Source: Micrococcales bacterium
Lineage (GTDB): Bacteria; Actinomycetota; Actinomycetes; Actinomycetales; Dermatophilaceae
Direction of reading: 5' to 3'
Length of the DNA stretch: 5,878 bases
Assembly: GCA_003157445.1 (NCBI GenBank)
Contig: PMJN01000517.1
Coordinates: 4,000 to 9,877 of the forward strand
Below, piece by piece: positions 1 to 4,908 of the stretch (position 1 is its first letter; each line of letters opens with the position of its first letter). The notes under the pieces were generated by a model. It worked only from the letters and a program-made list of their open reading frames with translations. It was not told the origin of the DNA and did no database searches. Made by a program: the position numbers and the translations under genes.

Positions 1-216
1 TTCCTAACGACTGGCCACATACGGTCTTGGCGATCCCGCTGTGCAGTGGTCGATGCGGCTGTGGGCGAACTTGGCTGATCGGCTTGAGCCGTTGCCTGCA
101 ACTGGGGCGTTGCTTCGGACCGCTGCGTTGGTAGAAGGTGCGCCAAGTCGGGGCTTTCCGCGCTCACCATGAGCGCCCCGGTGGACGATCCCTCACCGAA
201 CAAGGACGGGCCTGCG
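1..216. other. Left flank, no supported gene
   Basis: I see no convincing gene here. A plus-strand frame is open from about base 8 to a TGA at 170-172, with an ATG at 53, and would give at most 39 residues from that ATG. It contains protein-like words (DRLEPLPATGALLRTAALVEG is the type of sequence seen) but has no ribosome binding site, and I recognise no family. A minus-strand frame beginning at 170 runs off the left edge and is Ala/Thr/Gln/Ser-rich, which looks like chance. Either could be a gene remnant. Confidence 0.35.
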
Positions 217-576
217 TCAGCTCGCGTCTAGGTAGCGGGCCAGTGCTTCGCGCACGAGCACGCTCGTGCGCACGCCGCGAGCCTTGGCCTTAGCCTTGAG
301 GATTTCGTCCATGGTCTCCGGGATGGCGACGTTGACGCGTGGTGAGCGCGCGCCGCGCGGCGCGGCCGGGTCGAGCCGTGGGCGGCCACCGACGGCCCGC
401 TCGACGGCATCGATGTCGACGCCCGCGGCCTCAAGCATCGCGCGCCCAGCAGCGGCGGCCGCCGCGCCGTGCAGTGCTTTTCCGCCGGCGAAGTTCGGGT
501 CGAATTCGCCGGCCTCCGCCCACTGGGCCAGGTCCTCAGTCTCTGCCTTCGTTGGGATGGTCGGGTCGTTGGTCAT
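217..576 (-). CDS. Ribbon-helix-helix antitoxin (BrnA-like), intact
   Basis: This 119-residue protein is likely the antitoxin and autorepressor of the toxin frame just upstream. The C-terminal third (about residues 79-119) has the shape of a ribbon-helix-helix DNA-binding domain: a short strand (RVNVAIP), a Lys/Ala-rich helix (ETMDEILKAKAKARG), then a second helix (TSVLVREALARYLDAS). The Ala-rich N-terminal part (residues 30-62) would be the toxin-binding region, by inference. The ATG at 576-574 overlaps the TGA of the toxin frame (ATGA), which indicates translational coupling. A good AAGGAG Shine-Dalgarno lies 7 bases upstream, so the start is well supported. The toxin-before-antitoxin order is that of BrnT/BrnA modules. 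With the toxin interrupted, this gene may now act only as a repressor or be an orphan. The exact family could also be another RHH antitoxin. Confidence 0.75.
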   Translation of the reverse strand: MTNDPTIPTKAETEDLAQWAEAGEFDPNFAGGKALHGAAAAAAGRAMLEAAGVDIDAVERAVGGRPRLDPAAPRGARSPRVNVAIPETMDEILKAKAKARGVRTSVLVREALARYLDAS

Positions 577-851
577 GACTGGTCTCCTTCCTCGTAGTCG
601 ACACTTTTGCGGGTCGACTCTCGTAGGGCCATTACCTGGAAGATGTGCACGTCGGCGGGTGGGGTAACAATGGCGATAACCTCCAACGTGCCGTACCGGG
701 ACGGACCGATGAACAGCGTGGGTGAACGGTTGAAGCCGCCGCGGGCCGCCTGAAAGTTCGGGAAGATAGCGTGGGCGTGGCTCATGGCGTAGAGAGCTTC
801 ATCTCAGGGGATGTTGTGCTTATCTGCACTCTCTGACCAGGTGACCGCCAT
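573..851 (-). pseudogene. BrnT-like toxin frame with an in-frame TGA at codon 16
   Basis: Read from ATG 851-849 on the minus strand, the frame encodes MAVTWSESADKHNIP, then TGA (806-804), then DEALYAMSHAHAIFPNFQ and on to a normal end at 573. Without the stop it would be 92 residues, the usual size of BrnT-type RNase toxins. The pattern fits that family: an N-terminal Trp and acidic stretch, a His-x-Ile-Pro turn, a central IGPSRYGTLEVIAIV strand pair, and a C-terminal HIFQVMALRESTRKS segment. A single change (CGA to TGA, Arg to stop) would explain the interruption. An internal ATG at 785-783 could start a 70-residue product lacking the first strand and helix. It has no clear Shine-Dalgarno and is unlikely to be a whole toxin. 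Sequencing error or stop readthrough cannot be excluded. The frame is coupled to the antitoxin by a 4-base overlap. Confidence 0.7.
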
Positions 852-886
852 TGGGTTATTGTCGCACAAAACCTAAGTTATGTCCA
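851..886 (-). promoter_or_regulatory. Candidate promoter of the toxin-antitoxin pair, leaderless start
   Basis: On the minus strand a -35-like TGGACA (886-881) and a -10-like GACAAT (863-858) are 17 bases apart. The expected transcription start then falls on or next to the toxin ATG at 851. No Shine-Dalgarno precedes that ATG, which agrees with a leaderless mRNA, common in Actinobacteria. The -10 region overlaps a short dyad (TTGT-GCG-ACAA, 859-869) that could be an autoregulatory operator. This is prediction only. Confidence 0.4.
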
Positions 887-1062
887 CCTTAACCGGATCA
901 CCCTGTCCCTTGCCAACGGGATCACCGCTAACGACCGACGTAGAGCACGAGCCAAACGCGGCAAAGTAGTGCGTTCAGATGACGCACGCCTTGGACCTCC
1001 GGTTTGCCGCCAAGGATCGGCTTGCGACGCTAACGCACCCAGGATGCGCGGCTGCTGATGTG
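887..1062. other. Intergenic stretch, no gene recognised
   Basis: This stretch lies between the toxin-antitoxin promoter and the 3' end of tatA. It contains an 8-base direct repeat, GGATCACC, at 895-902 and 919-926. A 37-codon frame from ATG 979 to TAA 1092 has no ribosome binding site and overlaps the end of tatA, so I do not call it. I see nothing else of note. Confidence 0.4.
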
Positions 1063-1086
1063 GCGCAACCCCGCAACTGGTTGTGC
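1063..1086 (-). terminator. Hairpin just after tatA
   Basis: On the minus strand, GCACAACC and GGTTGCGC form an 8-bp stem with one mismatch around an 8-base loop, starting two bases after the tatA stop. There is no U-tract, which is usual for candidate terminators in high-GC Actinobacteria. The position supports a terminator role. Confidence 0.4.
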
Positions 1087-1088
1087 TT

Positions 1089-1334
1089 CTAAAGTTCGGT
1101 GGGTTCGCCAGGGCGTTGCCGGGACTTGTGAACCGTTTCGTCCTCGGCCGTGTGGCTGCGACCGGCGCTGGTCTTGCCTGCGGTACTCATCTCGTCCATC
1201 TCGGACTTGAATATGCGCATCGAGCGGCCGAGACCACGCGCGACGTCCGGCAGTCGTTTCCATCCGAAGAGGGCCACGACCACCAGGAGCAGGATGACGG
1301 CGTGAGAGCCTTCAAAGAGATCTCTAAGGCCCAT
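1089..1334 (-). CDS. tatA: Sec-independent protein translocase subunit TatA
   Basis: TatA is the small membrane subunit that assembles with TatC (and TatB) to move folded twin-arginine-signal proteins across the cytoplasmic membrane. The 81-residue product has the family order: a short N-terminus (MGLRDLFEG), one transmembrane helix (about residues 9-24, [14 protein letters not shown]), the FG hinge followed by [21 protein letters not shown], which is the amphipathic helix with its invariant Leu-Pro and Gly, then a charged flexible tail. Length is normal for actinobacterial TatA. I chose the ATG at 1334 rather than one 12 codons upstream because the family begins MG-L close to the helix and an AAGGTG Shine-Dalgarno lies 7 bases before it. 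No tatC or tatB is visible in the window, so this is a stand-alone copy, perhaps a second paralogue. Confidence 0.92.
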   Translation of the reverse strand: MGLRDLFEGSHAVILLLVVVALFGWKRLPDVARGLGRSMRIFKSEMDEMSTAGKTSAGRSHTAEDETVHKSRQRPGEPTEL

Positions 1335-1375
1335 AGGAGAACACCTTTCGTGACGGCGGCCCAAAGACATATCCG

Positions 1376-1387
1376 GTGCAATTGCAC
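1376..1387. promoter_or_regulatory. 12-bp palindrome upstream of tatA
   Basis: GTGCAATTGCAC is a perfect 12-bp palindrome centred about 47 bases upstream of the tatA ATG, next to an AT-rich patch (1395-1400). It could be a repressor or activator site in the tatA promoter. I could not fit a convincing -35/-10 pair. Confidence 0.35.
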
Positions 1388-1410
1388 TACGTACATTTTA
1401 TCCCTCTGAC

Positions 1411-1427
1411 TCACGCTGGGGGCGTGA
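1411..1427. repeat. Short inverted repeat
   Basis: TCACGC and GCGTGA form 6-bp perfect arms around a 5-base TGGGG loop, 77 bases upstream of the tatA start. It may be a regulatory dyad or the end of a transcript. It has no T-tract. Confidence 0.25.
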
Positions 1428-1587
1428 ACTGGGACGATGCCAGCCGCCCGACGCCAGTGTGGATCCGAGCGCACGTCACGAGCGTCCAACACAGGACCGC
1501 TTGCCAAGACGATCAGTGCGGCGGCCGCAGGCGGCTACGGAACACCATTTGATCGACGCCTTCGGCGAGCCGCACATCTGCGGTTAG

Positions 1588-1803
1588 ATTCGGATCGTCG
1601 GTGCCTGTCAGGCACCGACGAGATCATCCGATGGCTACTACGCAGAAGTCCTCGAAGAAATCGGTGAGCGCGTCGAACACGGGCTGGTAGTCGAATGTGT
1701 TCTCACCCGCCTCGAGTGGTTGGTCCTCATGTTGGGTGTCGTCGCTCTGTGCACTATCGCCCTGCAGTGGCTATGGGGGATCTCACGGCACAGAAAGCCT
1801 TGA
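1588..1803 (+). pseudogene. 3' part of an unrecognised small membrane protein, no normal start codon
   Basis: The frame that ends with TGA 1801-1803 reads SSDGYYAEVLEEIGERVEHG, then LVVECVLTRLEWLVLMLGVV, then ALCTIALQWLWGISRHRKP. It has an acidic amphipathic stretch, one strongly hydrophobic segment ending in aromatics, and a basic tail, as in a single-pass membrane protein with the C-terminus in the cytoplasm. GC at third positions is raised, and a hairpin follows the stop at 1828-1857, so it resembles the real end of a gene. The frame is closed upstream by TAG at 1585-1587, and between that stop and the protein-like part there is no ATG, GTG or TTG. The only in-frame starts are TTG 1714 and ATG 1729, inside the hydrophobic part. 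The frame above the TAG is also open back to 1354. It may therefore be a broken gene. I recognise no family. Confidence 0.3.
1595..1621. repeat. 27-bp perfect palindrome
   Basis: Two 13-base arms (TCGTCGGTGCCTG at 1595-1607 and CAGGCACCGACGA at 1609-1621) are exact reverse complements around a single T at 1608. Beyond a one-base slip the symmetry continues weakly (GATC on both sides). There is no T-tract. It could be a strong hairpin in RNA, a dimeric regulator or recombinase site, or a repetitive palindromic element. Confidence 0.75.
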
Positions 1804-1827
1804 GGCTGCCAGCGGGACCTGGGGGAA

Positions 1828-1857
1828 CCGCCCTTGCGACAATCTTGTGAGGGGCGG
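1828..1857 (+). terminator. Hairpin after the membrane-protein frame
   Basis: CCGCCC (1828-1833) pairs with GGGCGG (1852-1857). The inside of the loop can fold again through ACAA and TTGT. It starts 25 bases after the stop at 1803 and could end transcription from the plus strand. There is no U-tract. Confidence 0.35.
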
Positions 1858-1891
1858 GGCGCATACGGCTCGGGGACTGACATGCGCCTCA

Positions 1892-1912
1892 GCGCCGCCC
1901 GCTTAGCGGCGC
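1892..1912 (-). terminator. Hairpin at the end of the minus-strand hypothetical ORF
   Basis: GCGCCGC and GCGGCGC form a perfect 7-bp GC stem around a 7-base loop that contains the TAA stop of the minus-strand ORF. With the hairpin at 1828-1857 it lies between two converging reading frames, which suits a bidirectional stop region. Confidence 0.35.
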
Positions 1913-2313
1913 CGTCCGCCCCCACCCCACCAACTGGCACCGAAGGTCACTGACCGCGTTTCTTGGTTGGCGCAAGCCTGGTTCTTCAGGTCCGAGATAG
2001 CTGCCTTCACCGCCGCGGCGCGCTCCGCCGCCTTCCCGTTGACCGCAGGCATGCGCCGGTCAACGCAATTACTGTGACCCAAGTCACCGAACTCGCCCGA
2101 ACACGGCACCCTTGAGAGCCAATGGCTCGTGGCCAACTGGCTGAGCAAATTGGAGTTGGCAGTGGATACCTGGCAGGCACCCACCCGTGAGCGCCCACTG
2201 GCGCACGTCACTGACGGGAAAGGCCCGCTCCGGTCGGCAGGGGCCCCTCGGGCGATGGAAGCCGCCTTCCTGTTCTGCCACCACCCGAGCCGCCCAATAT
2301 CCCTGACGACCAT
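1903..2313 (-). CDS. Hypothetical protein with five cysteines, family not recognised
   Basis: The 136-residue frame starts at ATG 2313 with AAGG six bases ahead. Its C-terminal half is the most gene-like part: SNLLSQLATSHWLSRVPCSG, EFGDLGHSNCVDRR, then an Ala/Lys-rich helix (KAAERAAAVKAAISDLKNQ) and a Gly-rich tail ending WWGGGGRRR. Third-position GC in that half is high. Cysteines fall at residues 37, 47, 71, 83 and 114, with the 71/83 pair flanking the acidic-Gly segment, so disulphides in an exported protein are possible. However, the N-terminal half is Arg/Ser-rich and shows no signal peptide or lipobox. The true start may lie elsewhere, or the N-terminal half may be non-coding. It could be a chance frame. 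Confidence 0.3.
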   Translation of the reverse strand: MVVRDIGRLGWWQNRKAASIARGAPADRSGPFPSVTCASGRSRVGACQVSTANSNLLSQLATSHWLSRVPCSGEFGDLGHSNCVDRRMPAVNGKAAERAAAVKAAISDLKNQACANQETRSVTFGASWWGGGGRRR

Positions 2314-2438
2314 CTCCGCCTTCGAACTCCACCATCACACAGAGCGCCGTGAGAGCTCATCCGACCACCAGGAGTCAGCCATGTACACGTCCCCACGGAC
2401 AGGAGGTCCAGGCAGAAGTAACGGCGGGCGGCGGGCAT

Positions 2439-2459
2439 GCAACGTTCTTGCAACGTTGC
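2439..2459 (+). promoter_or_regulatory. Operator-like dyad upstream of the aldehyde dehydrogenase remnant
   Basis: GCAACGTT (2439-2446) and AACGTTGC (2452-2459) are 8-bp perfect inverted arms around a 5-base spacer. The same bases also contain GCAACGTT twice as a direct repeat (2439 and 2450). It lies about 60 bases before the start codon, with a -10-like TAAGAT just downstream (2466-2471). Such a site suits a dimeric regulator of the alcohol/aldehyde locus. The TTGCAA core recalls the short TTTGCAA-type boxes bound by RamB-like regulators of acetate and aldehyde genes in corynebacteria, but that link is only a suggestion. Confidence 0.45.
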
Positions 2460-2519
2460 GATTTCTAAGATCCCTACACCTAAATACGTGGGAACGACCA
2501 CCGATGCCAGGAGAATCAC

Positions 2520-2960
2520 ATGTCTGTTTACGCACAGCCCGGTCAGCCCGGAACTGTGGTCTCGTATCTGCCCCGGTACGACAACTGGATCGGCGGGAAA
2601 CGAGTGCCTCCCGTGAAGGGGAAGCACTTCGAGGGCCCGACCCCGGTGACCCGTTACACGTCTTGTGAGGTCGCCCGAGGCACTGCCCAGGACAGCGAGC
2701 CTGGCCTGGACGCTGTTCATCAGGTGGCACCGGCCTGGGGTCACACGTCGATAACCGACAGAGCGAACATCGTGCACAAGATCGCCGACCCCATGGAGGC
2801 GAACCTTGAGCTGCTCGCGGTCGTGCAGACCTGGGACAACGCCAAGCCGGTAGGCGAAACGCTTGCCGCGGACATCCCTTGGGGGATCGACCACCTGCGG
2901 TACTTCGCCGGCCTAGTACGCGGGCAAGAGAGCTCGATCTCCCAGATAGAGGACGACACC
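2520..2960 (+). pseudogene. Aldehyde dehydrogenase, N-terminal fragment (about 147 of roughly 500 residues)
   Basis: Residues 1-147 match the start of the NAD-dependent acetaldehyde/aldehyde dehydrogenases found in Mycobacterium: MSVYAQPGQPGTVVSYLPRY, DNWIGGKRVPPVKGKHFEGP, an alpha-helical stretch (ANLELLAVVQTWDNAKPVGE), then DIPWGIDHLRYFAGLVRGQE and SISQIEDDT. The start is secure: AGGAG lies six bases before ATG 2520. After residue 147 homology ceases; the next family segment (YHFHEPLGVVGQI) and everything to the C-terminus, including the catalytic Cys and Glu and the Rossmann core, are missing. The open frame continues to 3110 with unrelated residues. It cannot be an active enzyme. Several normally conserved positions within the remaining part also look altered (for example DNAKPVGE where DNGKPVRE is usual), consistent with relaxed selection. 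A DUF779 fragment follows directly. Confidence 0.85.
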
Positions 2961-2983
2961 TCGCCTGCGTCATACGGTTGGGG

Positions 2984-3145
2984 ATGTCACGTGCCCAGCA
3001 CCAGTACTGCAAACACACCCATCTCAGCGTCGATGTGCTCCCCTGCCGAGGCAGCGGGTTCCCCGTCGAGGCACCAGAGGGCGTCCGGTTCCTTGCCCGG
3101 TGGCCACTGATGACCCAAGACGAGCTCGGGGCCTTCGACCTATGA
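2984..3145 (+). pseudogene. DUF779 protein, C-terminal fragment (54 residues)
   Basis: This frame (MSRAQHQYCKHTHLSVDV, LPCRGSGFPVEAPEGVRFL, ARWPLMTQDELGAFDL) matches the C-terminal part of DUF779 proteins, which usually read W-[IM]-S-x-x-Q-x-x-x-W-K-H-T-x-L-x-x-D-V-V-P-G-R-G-x-G-F-S-x-E-x-P-E-G-x-R-F-L. In Actinobacteria such genes commonly follow an aldehyde dehydrogenase gene directly. The roughly 80 N-terminal residues, including the Cys-rich GGCCDG segment of the family, are absent. The frame differs from the aldehyde dehydrogenase frame that enters from the left, so this part is probably not translated unless from the internal ATG at 2984. Trp-to-Cys and Gly-to-Cys changes (YCKHT, LPCRG) at usually conserved positions support decay. 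The function of DUF779 is not established; a role linked to the aldehyde dehydrogenase is assumed from linkage. Confidence 0.75.
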
Positions 3146-3369
3146 GCCCAACGCGGTCAGCGCGAAAGCGAGTCAAGTCCCCAACAGCAACTCCCCGGCC
3201 AACGGCCCACGAGCCTGTTCGTCACCAGCAGGCGATCTTCATCGCGCAGGAGGCGTCCCCAAGCCTGGGATCCCCAAGAACCAGCGGAGGGTTCAGATCC
3301 CGACCTCCAGCTGGGTCGACGCGCCTTTCCCCGCTGCCCGTTTTGGTACCCCGTGACAGGGCCTGCGGT
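3146..3369 (+). other. Spacer between the DUF779 remnant and the alcohol dehydrogenase
   Basis: The alcohol dehydrogenase frame is open back through this stretch. The residues it would encode are Pro/Ser/Arg-rich and unlike the family, so I treat it as untranslated. No clear promoter, terminator or dyad is visible. A T-arm-like GGTTCAGATCCC at about 3289 is not part of a tRNA that I can fold. Confidence 0.45.
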
Positions 3370-4533
3370 ATGTCGACCAAGGCACCACGACTACTGAAGT
3401 TCCATGCCCCCGAAATCGTGTTTGGTCCTGGTTCCCTGGCCGAGGCCGGTTTCGCCGCAGAGCGTCTGGGTGCTCGCCGCCCATTCGTCGTCACGGACCC
3501 GGGACTGATGGCCACACCATGGGCCGACGAGCTGCTGGGCCACCTGCACGAGTCAGGGCTGGTGGCCACCCTGTGGCACGGAGTAACGCCAAACCCCAAG
3601 GACCACGAGATCGAGGCCGGCTACCAGCAGTACACCAACTCAGGCTGCGACGTCATCATCGCCATCGGTGGCGGGTCCTGTATCGACGCGGCCAAGGGGG
3701 TCGCGGTGCTGAGCGGCAACGGCGGCTCGATCTTGGACTACGCCGGGGTCGACCAGTTCGACAAGCCCATCCCACCGCTGCTGATGATCCCCTCGACTGC
3801 TGGCACCGGCGCGGACGTCTCGCAGTTCTGTGTCGTCACCGACACCGTTCGCTCGATCAAGGTCACCCTCATCGGACGGGCCCTGGTGCCGGATATCTCA
3901 ATCACCGACCCACGGCTACTCACCACCATGCCGGCGTGGCTTGCCGGCGCAACGGGTCTGGATGCGCTGACGCACGGCATCGAGGCATTCGTCTCCCTGG
4001 GGCACAACCCGCTGACCGACGGTCACGCCCTGAGCTCGGTGCGCCTGGTCACCGGCAACCTGTGCGACTCCCTGACAAGTCCTGGTGACTGCGAAGGCCA
4101 GGAGCGGATGGCGCAGGCCAGCCTCGAGGCCGGCCTCGCTTTCTCCAACGCAATCCTCGGCGCCACCCACGCCATGAGCCATCAGGTTGGTGGGCTGCTC
4201 GACGTTCCGCATGGCGTGGTGAACGGCGTGCTGCTACCGCATGTGATCCGCTACAACGCGGTCGCCGCCCCCGAGCGGTTCATCCCGTTGGCCATGGCTG
4301 CCGGTCTGAAGATCGAGAACATGCCCGGACTGGAGGCAGCTGAGATGCTCGCCGATCATGTACGCAACCTGGCCGACAAGGTTGGGATCCCCACAGGGCT
4401 GCGCCACCTCGGGGTCAGCGAGGAGAATATCGGCCACCTTGCGATGAGCACCCTCAACGATGCGTGCCTGTCGACCAACCCAAGGTCGGCCGATCGCCGC
4501 GACGTGGAGGCGCTCTTCATGGCTGCGCTCTGA
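3370..4533 (+). CDS. Iron-containing (group III) alcohol dehydrogenase, ErcA-like
   Basis: This cytoplasmic NAD-dependent enzyme interconverts alcohols and aldehydes; in the ErcA-like branch a regulatory role in alcohol sensing is also reported. The 387-residue length is typical. Visible features are the N-terminal FHAPEIVFGPGSL strand-turn, the nucleotide-binding IIAIGGGSCIDAAKG (GGGS at 100-103), the PSTAGTGADVSQFCVVTDT segment (141-159), and the metal ligands Asp198 and His202 in GLDALTHGIEAF plus His267 and His281 in THAMSHQVGG and DVPHGVVNG, with the 14-residue spacing seen in FucO. All four ligands are present, so it should be active. I chose ATG 3370 because family members begin a few residues before the KFHAPEIV strand. 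The Shine-Dalgarno is weak (CAGGG). It follows a ruined aldehyde dehydrogenase/DUF779 pair, and a hairpin follows its stop. Confidence 0.93.
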   Translation: MSTKAPRLLKFHAPEIVFGPGSLAEAGFAAERLGARRPFVVTDPGLMATPWADELLGHLHESGLVATLWHGVTPNPKDHEIEAGYQQYTNSGCDVIIAIGGGSCIDAAKGVAVLSGNGGSILDYAGVDQFDKPIPPLLMIPSTAGTGADVSQFCVVTDTVRSIKVTLIGRALVPDISITDPRLLTTMPAWLAGATGLDALTHGIEAFVSLGHNPLTDGHALSSVRLVTGNLCDSLTSPGDCEGQERMAQASLEAGLAFSNAILGATHAMSHQVGGLLDVPHGVVNGVLLPHVIRYNAVAAPERFIPLAMAAGLKIENMPGLEAAEMLADHVRNLADKVGIPTGLRHLGVSEENIGHLAMSTLNDACLSTNPRSADRRDVEALFMAAL

Positions 4534-4538
4534 CATCC

Positions 4539-4560
4539 TCGCGGCCGTCAATGACCGCGA
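4539..4560 (+). terminator. Hairpin after the alcohol dehydrogenase
   Basis: TCGCGG (4539-4544) and CCGCGA (4555-4560) form a perfect 6-bp stem around a 10-base loop, starting six bases after the TGA of the alcohol dehydrogenase. It lacks a U-tract. It could equally be the subterminal hairpin of the adjoining IS200/IS605-type element, since those elements carry imperfect hairpins at their ends. Confidence 0.4.
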
Positions 4561-4596
4561 TTCCAGCTGCAATGCGACCTTGGGAGGGCGTCCATG

Positions 4597-4908
4597 TTGA
4601 GGTTCACGCTTCAAAGACCGAGCCTGAACTCTGCGGCCTGCACGTGCCGTCACCCTCTGTCCTGCCACGATTTGTCTGGCTGTGTCCACCTCGGCGTCTG
4701 CCCTGTGCCCGCAGGAAACGCACGCGAAGGTCACCTGCCTGCCACGACTGTGAGATGCGATGTGCTTGCAGGGGTTACAGGTCTGCGACGTGCAGGCAAG
4801 GTTGACCTTCTCGACCCGCCCGGGTGCTCTCTGTTCCAACCGGGCCACGAGCAGGCCACACCCAGCTTTGAGGATGGGCCGGTTGAGGCCGGCCCCGGTG
4901 CGAACAAG
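4597..4908 (-). pseudogene. tnpB: TnpB (IS605 OrfB, RNA-guided nuclease) C-terminal fragment
   Basis: On the minus strand the frame reads TGAGLNRPILKAGCGLLVAR, LEQRAPGRVEKVNLACTSQT, CNPCKH, FACVSCGHRADAEVDTARQI, then TARAGRR and KREPQ. This is the end of TnpB: the LNRAI helix, the VNPAYTSQTC segment leading into the four-Cys zinc ribbon (CxxC and CxxC, both kept), then the third RuvC motif. That motif is normally D-V-N-A-A-R-N-I, but here it reads E-V-D-T-A-R-Q-I, so the last catalytic Asp is Glu and the Asn is Asp. The frame is closed by TGA at 4911-4909. The N-terminal two-thirds, with the first two RuvC motifs, is missing. The natural stop after REPQ is also lost, so the frame stays open to 4234, antisense to the alcohol dehydrogenase. 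A GTG at 4848 is the only plausible start, and it is not a natural one. Confidence 0.85.

Noticed and set aside
266..667. Plus-strand open frame over the antitoxin
   Set aside because: It is the antisense shadow of the antitoxin and toxin, Ala/Pro/Arg-rich and without a ribosome binding site.
895..926. GGATCACC direct repeat as an attachment or iteron site
   Set aside because: There are only two 8-base copies, with no integrase or replication gene nearby, so chance is likely.
2208..3018. Two long minus-strand open frames over the aldehyde dehydrogenase remnant
   Set aside because: They are Arg/Ser/Pro-rich shadows of the plus-strand coding region, with no motif and no ribosome binding site.
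3240..3320. T-arm-like GGTTCAGATCCC suggesting a tRNA
   Set aside because: No acceptor stem partner, anticodon arm or D-arm can be placed at the right distance.
3519..4088. Open frame in another phase inside the alcohol dehydrogenase
   Set aside because: Its Arg/Gly/His-rich product is typical of an out-of-phase reading of a high-GC gene.
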